Shown here: one piece after another, positions 1 to 6,363 of the stretch
Layout of the letters: each line of letters opens with the position of its first letter
How positions within the stretch are numbered: the first letter of the stretch is position 1
Source: JAJNBA01 sp035512775
Lineage (GTDB): Bacteria; Actinomycetota; UBA4738; HRBIN12
Length of the DNA: 16,398 bases
Direction of reading: 5' to 3'
Assembly (NCBI GenBank): GCA_035512775.1
Contig: DATKDI010000013.1
Coordinates: 1-16,398, forward strand
Translations under genes and position numbers: made by a program
Notes under the pieces: model-generated
What the model was told of the DNA's origin: nothing
Database searches by the model: none
What the model saw: the letters and a program-made list of their open reading frames with translations, nothing else

Positions 1-128
1 GGCCGGCTCCGATGACCTTCGACGACCCGGTCGGCCGCCTCGAGACGATGACCGAGCTCTCCGAGGACGAGCGCAACGCCCTGCTGCGCGGCACGGCGGC
101 GAGCCTGTTCGGACGAGGGGCCGAGTGA
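1..128 (+). CDS. amidohydrolase family protein, C-terminal fragment
   Basis: The reading frame is open from the left edge and ends at TGA 126-128, so only about 41 C-terminal residues are visible. The tail has the pattern common at the end of amidohydrolase-2 (PF04909) proteins: an Asp-Asp-Pro segment, then a helix of the type 'L-T/S-E-x-E-R-x-A-L-L-x-G-T-A-A-x-L-F-G', matching the final 'ee...i..gnaarll.l' helix of that family. No catalytic residue lies in the visible part. It overlaps the following dehydrogenase by four bases (GTGA), which implies one operon and coupled translation. A second member of the same broad family is encoded at 4969-5949 on the other strand. The assignment rests on a short tail and is moderate. 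Confidence 0.6.
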   Translation, partial: PAPMTFDDPVGRLETMTELSEDERNALLRGTAASLFGRGAE

Positions 129-1165
129 GCGCGCCGACGAAGAAGCCGAAGGTCTTCGTCGTGCAGCCGATCATGGACGTCAGTCGTCGCGCTCTCGAGG
201 AGGTCGCCGATGTCGAGGTGTTCGACTCGGAGCGGATGATCGAGCGCGCCGCCCTGCTGTCCGGCGTCGCGGACTGCGACTACCTGTGGATGCTGGGCGA
301 CACGCCGATCGACGAGGAGATCATGGAGGCGGCGCCCTCGCTGAAAGGGATCGCCACGATGGCGTTGTTCCCCAACGTCGTGGACGTCGAGGCCGCGACC
401 CGTCGGGGCCTGCCCGTCACCGTGGTGCCGCATGTCATCACCAAGACCACGTGCGATCTCACGTGTGCGCTCGTGCTCGGCCTCTCCTGGCGCCTCGTCG
501 AGGCCGATCGGTTCGTCCGCGAGGGACGGTTCCATCAGGAGCAGTCGACGACGTTCCTGACCCACGAGCTCGCCGGCAAGCTCGTGGGGATGATCGGCCT
601 CGGTGACATCGGCGCCGAGATCGTGAAGCGCCTCCGGGCCTTCGAGATGGACGTGATCTATACGAAGCGGAACCGGCTCCCCGACGAGCGAGAACGGGAG
701 CTGGGTGTCACCTGGGAGCCCGAACGGGACGAGCTCCTCCGACGCGCCGACTTCGTGGTGCTGATGGCGACGTACAACGCCACGACGCACAAGATGATCG
801 GTGCCCGCGAGTTCGACCTGATGAAGCCGTCGGCCTTCTTCGTGAACACCGCCCGAGGTCGGATCATGGACGAGCCCGCGCTCATCCAGGCGCTCCGCGA
901 ACGGAAGATCGCGGGCGCCGGTCTCGACGTGTACTGGCAGGAGCCGCCCGTCGGAGAGCCTGCGCCCAGCCCCGAGCTGTTCGAGCTCTCCAACGTGATC
1001 CTCACGCCGCACATCGGAAGCGCCACGGTCGAGGCACGGGTGGCGATGAGCCTGGCGGTTGTGGACAACCTGAAGGCGATGATCGCGGGCGAGCGGGCGC
1101 CCGGGGTGGTCAACCCCGAGGTGTACGGTGAGCCCGCCGGTGTCCGCCCGGACCGACTCGGCTGA
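125..1165 (+). CDS. D-isomer-specific 2-hydroxyacid dehydrogenase (NADPH-leaning)
   Basis: 346 residues from GTG at 125, preceded by GAGGGG at 115-120 and overlapping the upstream stop. Such cytoplasmic enzymes interconvert a 2-oxoacid and a D-2-hydroxyacid. The Rossmann motif G-L-G-D-I-G is at residues 158-163. The catalytic triad is visible: Arg244 in T-A-R-G, Glu273 in D-V-Y-W-Q-E-P, and His296 in T-P-H-I-G-S. At the end of the second Rossmann strand the usual NAD-selecting Asp is absent and the sequence is Y-T-K-R (179-182), which suggests NADPH and hence reduction in vivo. The helix that normally reads A-E-x-A-L-A-L is T-T-C-D-L-T-C-A-L here, a departure from the family. The closest named activities are glyoxylate/hydroxypyruvate reductases, but the substrate cannot be read from the sequence. 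It probably shares an operon with the amidohydrolase to its left. Confidence 0.9.
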   Translation: MSAPTKKPKVFVVQPIMDVSRRALEEVADVEVFDSERMIERAALLSGVADCDYLWMLGDTPIDEEIMEAAPSLKGIATMALFPNVVDVEAATRRGLPVTVVPHVITKTTCDLTCALVLGLSWRLVEADRFVREGRFHQEQSTTFLTHELAGKLVGMIGLGDIGAEIVKRLRAFEMDVIYTKRNRLPDERERELGVTWEPERDELLRRADFVVLMATYNATTHKMIGAREFDLMKPSAFFVNTARGRIMDEPALIQALRERKIAGAGLDVYWQEPPVGEPAPSPELFELSNVILTPHIGSATVEARVAMSLAVVDNLKAMIAGERAPGVVNPEVYGEPAGVRPDRLG

Positions 1166-1215
1166 GCCCCATCTGCGTACAAGGGAGGGAAGGGTGAAGG
1201 CACCCGAATCGCGCC

Positions 1216-1243
1216 TAGACAGGCAGGTCATACAAGATATAGA
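1216..1243 (+). promoter_or_regulatory. putative sigma-70-type promoter of the ABC importer operon
   Basis: TAGACA at 1216-1221 (5 of 6 matches to TTGACA) is followed after 16 bases by TATAGA at 1238-1243 (TATA then two mismatches). It lies in the 120-base gap between the dehydrogenase and the binding-protein gene, in a locally AT-richer patch. Initiation would fall near 1250, leaving a leader of about 36 bases before ATG 1286. Found by eye; no start-site data. Confidence 0.45.
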
Positions 1244-1285
1244 GTGCGCGATGATCCGGGTCGGTTAGACAGAGGGGGTCCGCGG

Positions 1286-2335
1286 ATGGTTCGTCGGCTG
1301 GCGGTTGTTGGTGCGGTCCTGGCGCTCGTCACGCTCGGTGCGTGCGGCGGGAACGGAGACACGGGCGGCGAGGGCGGCACGATGCGCTTCGTCTTCTCCC
1401 CCGACCCGGTCTGGAACTGGCTCGAGGACGAGGGGATCCTCGAAGAGTTGGAGCAGGAGTCGGGGATCACGATCCAGCGCAACGAGTCGGAGGACGAGTT
1501 CGCGTTCTTCGCCGGCGGACACGCGGACCTGGTGTCGACGGGCAGCTACGAGACCCCGGTGCTCGAAGCCGAAGCCGGCGTCGAGACCGTGACGATCGGC
1601 AAGTACAACAAGGCGAAGGACATCATCATCGTCAAGGCCGACTCGGGATACGAGACGTTCGACGACCTCGAGCCGGGATGCAAGCTCGGCGTCGAGTCGT
1701 TCAGCGGCTCTACGATCGTGTGGCAGGCACTCGCCCAGGACCTGCACGGCAGGTCGATCGGGGAGGGGCCCGACGACATCCAGATGGCGATCACCGACTT
1801 CAACACGGCGGTGGACCTGGTGCAGACCGGAGACCTCTGTGCGGGCGTCACGTCGATCTACAACGCGGCGGGAGCCCTGATGGATGGAAGCGTCGTTGGG
1901 CTGTACGAGGGGAAGTCCGCCTCCCAGCTCTACGGCGAGGAGTACGTCCCGGGCCACGAGGGCATGAACAGCAACAACTTCGTCGTCCTCAAGAGCTGGT
2001 ACGACGAGCACCCGGAAGAGGTGGCGTTCTTCCTCGAGGTCTGGGATCGCGGCCTTCAGGAGTGGGAGACCAACCGCGACGCGATCCTCGATGCCTATCC
2101 GGACGACTTCGGCTACAGGAACCCCGAGGAGCTCGAGTTCCTGAAGCAGTGGTACGAGACGCAGTTCAACGAGTTCACCGAGACGGTGTATCTCGACGAG
2201 ACGTGGATCGAGGGCGAGCTCCAGGTCACGGGCCTGCTCGCCGATGCGGGGCTCGTCCCCGAGGGGCATGTCGCGCCCATCCACGTCTGCGTCGACCCGG
2301 AGACCGGCGAGGAGACCTGCAGCCTGCCCGCGTGA
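1286..2335 (+). CDS. NitT/TauT-family ABC transporter substrate-binding lipoprotein
   Basis: 349 residues from ATG 1286, chosen because AGAGGGGG (1271-1278) lies seven bases upstream and the protein then begins directly with a lipoprotein signal; an in-frame GTG at 1244 would add 14 residues before the signal and has no ribosome site. The signal is M-V-R-R, a hydrophobic stretch, then the lipobox L-G-A-C, with Cys20 as the lipidated residue. The mature protein has the SsuA/NMT1-like layout: an aromatic-rich start (P-V-W-N-W-L), a ligand-loop-like S-T-G-S-Y-E-T-P segment, and D-L-x-x-G-C-K-L-G-V. It is strikingly acidic. Two Cys close to the C terminus could form a disulfide. It is followed by two permeases and an ATPase. 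The family takes up sulfonates, nitrate, pyrimidine or riboflavin precursors and aromatic acids; the ligand here is unknown. Confidence 0.88.
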   Translation: MVRRLAVVGAVLALVTLGACGGNGDTGGEGGTMRFVFSPDPVWNWLEDEGILEELEQESGITIQRNESEDEFAFFAGGHADLVSTGSYETPVLEAEAGVETVTIGKYNKAKDIIIVKADSGYETFDDLEPGCKLGVESFSGSTIVWQALAQDLHGRSIGEGPDDIQMAITDFNTAVDLVQTGDLCAGVTSIYNAAGALMDGSVVGLYEGKSASQLYGEEYVPGHEGMNSNNFVVLKSWYDEHPEEVAFFLEVWDRGLQEWETNRDAILDAYPDDFGYRNPEELEFLKQWYETQFNEFTETVYLDETWIEGELQVTGLLADAGLVPEGHVAPIHVCVDPETGEETCSLPA

Positions 2336-2372
2336 GCCGGGTCAGATGGTACGAACCGACACCTGGAGAGGG

Positions 2373-3260
2373 ATGGCGACACCTTCCGTCACCGACATCG
2401 AGCCGGCAGAGGGCGTCAACGCCATCCCGCTCGCGACGGCGAAACGGCCAGCGAGCACCCGATGGAAGGCCACCGCGTACTCCCTGGCGGGGGCCGTGTC
2501 GCTCCTGGTGCTCTGGGAGCTGGCGTCCGGGTACAGCCGGACCGAGTTCGACCTGCTGCCCGGCCCCCTCCAGGTGCTGCAGCGGATGGGGGACTACACG
2601 TTCGGCAACGAGCTCGAGGGCATCGAGGCCGGGTTCGTCCTCGTCAACTTCTGGGAGACCTTCCGCAAGACGTTGATCGGCTTCGCCGGGGCGGTGGCCG
2701 TGGGCGTGCCGGTCGGGGTGCTGATGGGACGCTACCGGTACGCGAAGAACTTCTTCTTCGACTTCGTGTACCTCGCCGCGAACGTCCCGCTGATCGTGTA
2801 CGCGATCCTCGGTCTGTTGCTGTTCGGCCTCGGCGACACCGGGCCGGCGTTCGTCGTGGCGCTCCTGGTCCTGCCGGTGATCGCCCTCAATGTCGCGGCC
2901 GGTGTCGAGGGGGTCGATCGGAACCTGCTCTCGATGAGCAGGGCCTACGGGATGCCGGCCTCGGCGGCGATGCGCGAGATCGTGGTGCCATCGTTCGCCC
3001 CCTTCCTGTTCGCCGCGACGCGAGCGTCGTTCGCCGCGTCGTGGAAGCTCGCCGCGCTCGCTGAGACGTTCGGAGGCACCACCGGGATCGGTGTGCAGAT
3101 CCGCAAGGCGTTCCAGGGGTTCTCCGTGACCGACATGCTCGCGTGGATGATGTTCTTCGTGATCTTCGTCGTACTGATCGAGCGCGTGGTGCTGATGCGG
3201 TTCGAACGGTTCGTGTTCCGCTATCGGCTGAAGCGCGGCGAGGACGTGCTTCGGTTCTGA
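2373..3260 (+). CDS. NitT/TauT-type ABC transporter permease (first of two)
   Basis: 295 residues from ATG 2373, which directly follows a GGAGAGGG ribosome site at 2365-2372. An earlier in-frame ATG at 2346 has only weak upstream sequence and would add nine residues. The protein is a BPD_transp_1 (MetI-like) inner-membrane subunit. Hydrophobic segments lie near residues 35-53, 98-119, 133-153, 158-176, 208-230 and 255-275. The cytoplasmic coupling (EAA) loop is visible at about 190-210 as S-R-A-Y-G-M-P then A-A-M-R-E-I-V-V-P, the helix that docks on the ATPase. The gene ends with TGA immediately before an ATG at 3261. It should assemble with the neighbouring permease rather than with itself, since the two genes encode clearly different sequences. 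Confidence 0.9.
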   Translation: MATPSVTDIEPAEGVNAIPLATAKRPASTRWKATAYSLAGAVSLLVLWELASGYSRTEFDLLPGPLQVLQRMGDYTFGNELEGIEAGFVLVNFWETFRKTLIGFAGAVAVGVPVGVLMGRYRYAKNFFFDFVYLAANVPLIVYAILGLLLFGLGDTGPAFVVALLVLPVIALNVAAGVEGVDRNLLSMSRAYGMPASAAMREIVVPSFAPFLFAATRASFAASWKLAALAETFGGTTGIGVQIRKAFQGFSVTDMLAWMMFFVIFVVLIERVVLMRFERFVFRYRLKRGEDVLRF

Positions 3261-3278
3261 ATGGATCGAGGGAGGGTC

Positions 3279-4136
3279 GTGGCTGAGGCGGTCGCCGGTA
3301 CGCATCCCCGAGCGGGGGACGGTCTGTTGGCGTTCCTGCGTCGCGACCGCGTGGCTCGATGGACCTCACGCTTGTCGCTCCTCGTGCTGTGGCAGCTCGC
3401 CGGCATCATGAGCGACCGGTTCCCCACACCGGCGCAGACGATGGACATCCTCGTCCGCGAGTTCGCGGCGCCGTTCGGCGGAGACGCGTGGAGCGTTTGG
3501 AACAACGAGCTCGTGCAGAACCTGCAGATCAGCCTCACGCGGACGCTGCTGGCCCTCGCGATCGTGGTGGCGATCGGGGTGCCGATCGGGTACGCGATGG
3601 GCAGGTGGTGGAGGATCCAGGCGTACTTCACGGACCTGGTGACGGTCGGGATCGCGCTTCCCGCCTATATGTGGGCGCTGCTCGGGGTGATGTGGTTCGG
3701 GTTCGGCGTCCGCGCCCCGGTGTTCTGCGCGGTGGTCTCCGCCATGCCCGGCCTGATCGTCCACGTGCTGCAGGGAACGCTGGCGATCCCGCGCGACCTG
3801 CGCGACATGTCGGACGCCTACGACGTGCCGGGAACCGCACGCGCTCGCGACCTCGTCCTGCCCTCGATGGCCGGCGCGTTGATCGCGGGCATCCGGCTCT
3901 CCATCATCGCCGCGTGGGGGTGCGTTGTCCTCGTGGAGTGGTTCGGGAGCGACGAGGGCGCCGGCTTCCGTGCCCGGCACTGGTACTCGTCGGCCGCCGA
4001 CTACAACGGGCTGATGGCGTGGGGGATCGTGGTGCTCTTCGTGGTGATCCTCGTGGATCGAGGGATCGTCGAGCGGGTCGATCGTGCCGCGCATCGCTGG
4101 CGTGGGGCGATCGCGTCGTTCGGGGCGAAGGCGTAG
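3279..4136 (+). CDS. NitT/TauT-type ABC transporter permease (second of two)
   Basis: 285 residues from GTG 3279, selected because GAGGGAGGG at 3268-3276 sits just upstream. The alternative ATG at 3261 abuts the previous stop (TGAATG), has no Shine-Dalgarno of its own, and would add six residues; coupled start at 3261 cannot be excluded. The protein is another MetI-like inner-membrane subunit with segments near residues 32-46, 86-108, 118-141, 146-165, 198-220 and 245-262. The EAA loop is at about 179-198 (S-D-A-Y-D-V-P, then A-R-D-L-V-L-P). It resembles the first permease in plan but is well diverged from it, which suggests a heterodimeric channel. Its stop TAG overlaps the GGAGG ribosome site of the ATPase gene. 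Confidence 0.9.
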   Translation: MAEAVAGTHPRAGDGLLAFLRRDRVARWTSRLSLLVLWQLAGIMSDRFPTPAQTMDILVREFAAPFGGDAWSVWNNELVQNLQISLTRTLLALAIVVAIGVPIGYAMGRWWRIQAYFTDLVTVGIALPAYMWALLGVMWFGFGVRAPVFCAVVSAMPGLIVHVLQGTLAIPRDLRDMSDAYDVPGTARARDLVLPSMAGALIAGIRLSIIAAWGCVVLVEWFGSDEGAGFRARHWYSSAADYNGLMAWGIVVLFVVILVDRGIVERVDRAAHRWRGAIASFGAKA

Positions 4137-4147
4137 GAGGGCGGGGG

Positions 4148-4972
4148 ATGGCGGTCCTGCGGGCAACGAACGTCGTGAAGGAGTTCCCACCTCCGACGAA
4201 GAACCAACCGACCGTGCGGGCGCTGGACGGCCTGGACTTCGAGATGAGCGGGCAGACATTCGTCTCGATGGTGGGCCCGTCGGGATGCGGCAAGAGCACG
4301 TTCCTGAACATCGTGTCGGGGATCGAGACACCCTCGACCGGCAGCGTGTCCGTGACCGCGGACGGTGGCGGGCCCGCCAGGCTCGGCTACGTCTTCCAGG
4401 ATCCGAGGCTCCTGCCGTGGCGCACCGTCATGAGCAATGTGCTGTACGTGCACCGGGAGAAGACGGACGAGACCAAGGCCCGGATCGGTCGGTACCTCGA
4501 CATGGTGGGTCTGAACGGCTTCGAGCAGATGTATCCGGCCCATCTGTCCGGCGGCATGCAGCAGCGCGTGGGCATCGCGCGCGCGTTCTCCGTCGAGCCG
4601 GACCTGCTCCTGATGGACGAACCCTTCAGCCACCTCGACGCGATCACGGCGCGGACGCTGCGGGAGGAGCTTCAGTCGATCTGGCGGCAGACGAAGAAGA
4701 CCGTGCTGTTCGTCACGCACGACGTGATGGAGGCCGTCCAGCTTTCCAGCCGGATCATCATCGTCGCGTATGGGGGCCGGAACTTCGCCGATCTCTCGAT
4801 CGACCTCCCGTACCCCCGCCTGCAGACGGATCCGGCGGTCGCGACGATGCAGGCGCAGATCCTCGAGGTGTTCGAGGAGATGGAGCGCAAGCGCCGGAGC
4901 CTCGATCCGCGCATCGCCGAGCTGGCCGAGGCGGCCCGCAAGGCGGAGGAGGCGGGGCTCAGTCCCGCCTAG
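4148..4972 (+). CDS. NitT/TauT-type ABC transporter ATP-binding protein
   Basis: 274 residues from ATG 4148, with GGAGG at 4136-4140 and a spacing of seven bases. All ABC motifs are intact: Walker A G-P-S-G-C-G-K-S-T at 43-51, Q-loop Gln84 (F-Q-D-P-R-L-L-P-W, the SsuB/TauB-type sequence), signature L-S-G-G-M-Q-Q-R from 133, Walker B L-L-L-M-D-E-P at 153-159, D-loop S-H-L-D, and H-loop His191. It energises import by the two permeases upstream. A C-terminal tail of about 50 residues (from 225), mostly charged helix with E-E-M-E-R-K-R-R, extends past the usual catalytic core. The stop TAG shares the CTAG at 4969-4972 with the stop of the convergent amidohydrolase gene. Confidence 0.95.
   Translation: MAVLRATNVVKEFPPPTKNQPTVRALDGLDFEMSGQTFVSMVGPSGCGKSTFLNIVSGIETPSTGSVSVTADGGGPARLGYVFQDPRLLPWRTVMSNVLYVHREKTDETKARIGRYLDMVGLNGFEQMYPAHLSGGMQQRVGIARAFSVEPDLLLMDEPFSHLDAITARTLREELQSIWRQTKKTVLFVTHDVMEAVQLSSRIIIVAYGGRNFADLSIDLPYPRLQTDPAVATMQAQILEVFEEMERKRRSLDPRIAELAEAARKAEEAGLSPA
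4969..4972. other. palindromic CTAG providing both stop codons of a convergent gene pair
   Basis: The plus-strand ATPase gene ends with TAG at 4970-4972, and the minus-strand amidohydrolase gene ends with TAG read from 4971 down to 4969. The coding regions overlap by four bases with no room for an intrinsic terminator between them. Confidence 0.9.
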
Positions 4973-5949
4973 AGGCCGAGCAATCGGGCGGGGTTCCGCT
5001 CGAGGATGCCTTCCTTCTCCTCCGCGGAGAGGCTTCGCATCCCGTTGATCCAGGGGACCGGGTCTGCCTCCATCATCGGTGCGGGGTAGTCCGTTCCGAG
5101 GACGACGCGGTCACTGCCGACCACGTCCAAGAGGTAGCGCAGCGTGGATTCCGTGTAGGTGCAGGAGTCGTACCAGAACCGGTTCACGTACTCGCTGGGC
5201 GCCCGCTCGAGGAAGGTCCGCGCGTCCTCGAACTCGGGCATGTTCTCCATCGCGCCCGCCTGCCAGCCCTTGTCCATCCTCGCGACCCCGAAGGCGGTGT
5301 ACCCGCCGGCATGACCGAGGCAAAGCTTGAGGTCGGGGTACCGATCCATCACGCCGCCGTACACGAGCGTGCCGAACGTGATCGCTCGTTCCACGAGGTT
5401 GCCGATCACGTTGGGAAGGCCGTAGCGGATGGTCCGACCCTCCACGACGGTGGCGGCGCACTGGTGGAAGAACACGACGGCCCCGAGCTGCTCGACGGCC
5501 GCCCAGAAGGGTGCGAAGCGCGGATCGTCGAGGGTGACGCCGTCCACGTGGTCGCCGATCGTGATCCCCTTGAAGCCCATCTCACCCATCGCGTGCTCCA
5601 TCACCGCGATCGCGGCGGGCACGTCCTGGAGAGGGATCGACGCGAGCCCCATGAACCGGTCGGGGTGGGCACGCATCATCTCTGCGAGCTCCTCGTTGCA
5701 CTCGTCGGCGATCGTACGCGTGACGGAGGGATCGAGGTTGTACTTGAAGAACCCCGTGTTCACCGTGAGCACGTGGACGTCCACGCCCATGCGGTCCATC
5801 TCCGCGATGCGCTCCTCCGCGGGGATCGAGAACTTCGGGATGTGCAGCTCGCCGACGTCGGCGTCGAGAGAGTGCCACTCACCGTCCCGCTCGATCGCCT
5901 CGACGAAGCGGCGCGGCGTGACGTGGTTGTGGATGTCGATGACGGCCAT
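4969..5949 (-). CDS. ACMSD-type metal-dependent amidohydrolase / decarboxylase
   Basis: 326 residues, a usual length for PF04909 TIM-barrel enzymes. The metal and catalytic pattern of the aminocarboxymuconate-semialdehyde decarboxylase branch is complete: His7 and His9 (D-I-H-N-H), His162 (F-F-H-Q), His213 (L-G-H-A-G-G) and Asp287 (L-G-T-D-Y-P). In this branch a metal-bound water usually drives nonoxidative decarboxylation of an aromatic or unsaturated carboxylate, or hydrolysis of a C-C or C-N bond. The ATG at 5949 lies five bases after the TGA of the Dabb gene and has only a weak ribosome site, so translation is probably coupled to it. It forms a two-gene minus-strand operon transcribed from the divergent region near 6252-6363. 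Family assignment is firm; the substrate is unknown. Confidence 0.9.
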   Translation of the reverse strand: MAVIDIHNHVTPRRFVEAIERDGEWHSLDADVGELHIPKFSIPAEERIAEMDRMGVDVHVLTVNTGFFKYNLDPSVTRTIADECNEELAEMMRAHPDRFMGLASIPLQDVPAAIAVMEHAMGEMGFKGITIGDHVDGVTLDDPRFAPFWAAVEQLGAVVFFHQCAATVVEGRTIRYGLPNVIGNLVERAITFGTLVYGGVMDRYPDLKLCLGHAGGYTAFGVARMDKGWQAGAMENMPEFEDARTFLERAPSEYVNRFWYDSCTYTESTLRYLLDVVGSDRVVLGTDYPAPMMEADPVPWINGMRSLSAEEKEGILERNPARLLGL

Positions 5950-5954
5950 CGGCG

Positions 5955-6251
5955 TCAGAACTCGAACTGGACGCGGGCGGTGATCTCTTTCTGGGTCACC
6001 GATGCCACGAGATCCGAGGCCGCGTTCATCACCGGGTGTGCGAAGTAGCTCTCCAGCCCCGCGACGTCTTCGAAATCGGCCACCAGCACCATGTCCCAGT
6101 TGTTCGGGTTCCGCCCGATGTCGAAGCCGACCGTGTACTCGACGACGCTCGGGACCCGCTGCTTGAGCGCAGCCAGGGCATCCCGGGCGGCGACCTTCTT
6201 CTCATCCTCGACGCCGTCTTTCCACTTGAACATCGCTACGTGCCGGAGCAT
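5955..6251 (-). CDS. Dabb (stress-responsive A/B barrel) domain protein
   Basis: 98 residues from ATG at 6251, preceded by an excellent AAGGGAGGT site (6256-6264 on the opposite strand). It begins M-L-R-H-V-A-M-F-K-W, the signature opening strand of PF07876 with His4, and contains V-x-x-Y-x-V-G-F-D followed by D-M-V-L-V-A-D-F and the Y-F-A-H-P segment at 69-73. The second conserved residue block after His-Pro, often another His, reads V-M-N-A-A here. Dabb proteins are small dimeric ferredoxin-like barrels; some are enzymes (olivetolic acid cyclase, heme or polyketide-related) but most are uncharacterised. It is first in the operon with the amidohydrolase, so it may act on the same metabolite, for example as a cyclase, isomerase or binding protein. 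Confidence 0.88.
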   Translation of the reverse strand: MLRHVAMFKWKDGVEDEKKVAARDALAALKQRVPSVVEYTVGFDIGRNPNNWDMVLVADFEDVAGLESYFAHPVMNAASDLVASVTQKEITARVQFEF

Positions 6252-6282
6252 CCGGACCTCCCTTCCTCTGGATTGCAGAACG

Positions 6283-6301
6283 CACGATATCGAATATCGT
6301 G
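6283..6301. promoter_or_regulatory. putative operator: 19-bp perfect dyad in the divergent promoter region
   Basis: CACGATAT, then CGA, then ATATCGTG: two perfect 8-base arms around a 3-base centre. It sits in the only divergent intergenic gap of the window, 31 bases upstream of the Dabb start and 62 bases upstream of the start at 6364, and is AT-rich in a GC-rich sequence. TATCGT occurs on both strands inside it and could serve as overlapping -10 elements (plus strand 6295-6300 with a weak TTGCAG at 6273-6278). A dimeric repressor bound here would control both directions. No regulator gene is present in the window. Confidence 0.55.
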
Positions 6302-6315
6302 GCCATCGCATGGCC
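6301..6315. promoter_or_regulatory. second perfect dyad adjoining the putative operator
   Basis: GGCCAT, CGC, ATGGCC: 6-base arms around a 3-base centre, sharing base 6301 with the dyad to its left. Centre-to-centre distance is 16 bases (6292 to 6308). It differs in sequence from the first dyad, so it may be a separate site or chance in GC-rich DNA. Confidence 0.3.
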
Positions 6316-6363
6316 TGCCGGCCCCTCGCCGGATGGTCCCAGGCGACATGGAGGAGCTGCTGG

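Noticed and set aside
1192..1205. GGGTG-AAGG-CACCC hairpin after the first dehydrogenase gene, as an intrinsic terminator
   Set aside because: The stem is only five base pairs and no T-tract follows. It is too weak to call in GC-rich DNA.
1265..2284. Minus-strand open frame opposite the binding-protein gene
   Set aside because: The plus-strand frame has a ribosome site, lipobox and family features. The opposite frame shows only composition-driven sequence.
4084..6048. Long plus-strand open frame across the ATPase and the amidohydrolase genes
   Set aside because: Its translation is Arg/Gly/Pro/His-rich and low in complexity, with no domain. It is an antisense and off-frame shadow of two well-supported genes, as expected at this GC content.
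6318..6332. CCGGC-N5-GCCGG repeat downstream of the two dyads
   Set aside because: Five-base G+C-only arms are expected by chance in this sequence, and no operator role can be argued.
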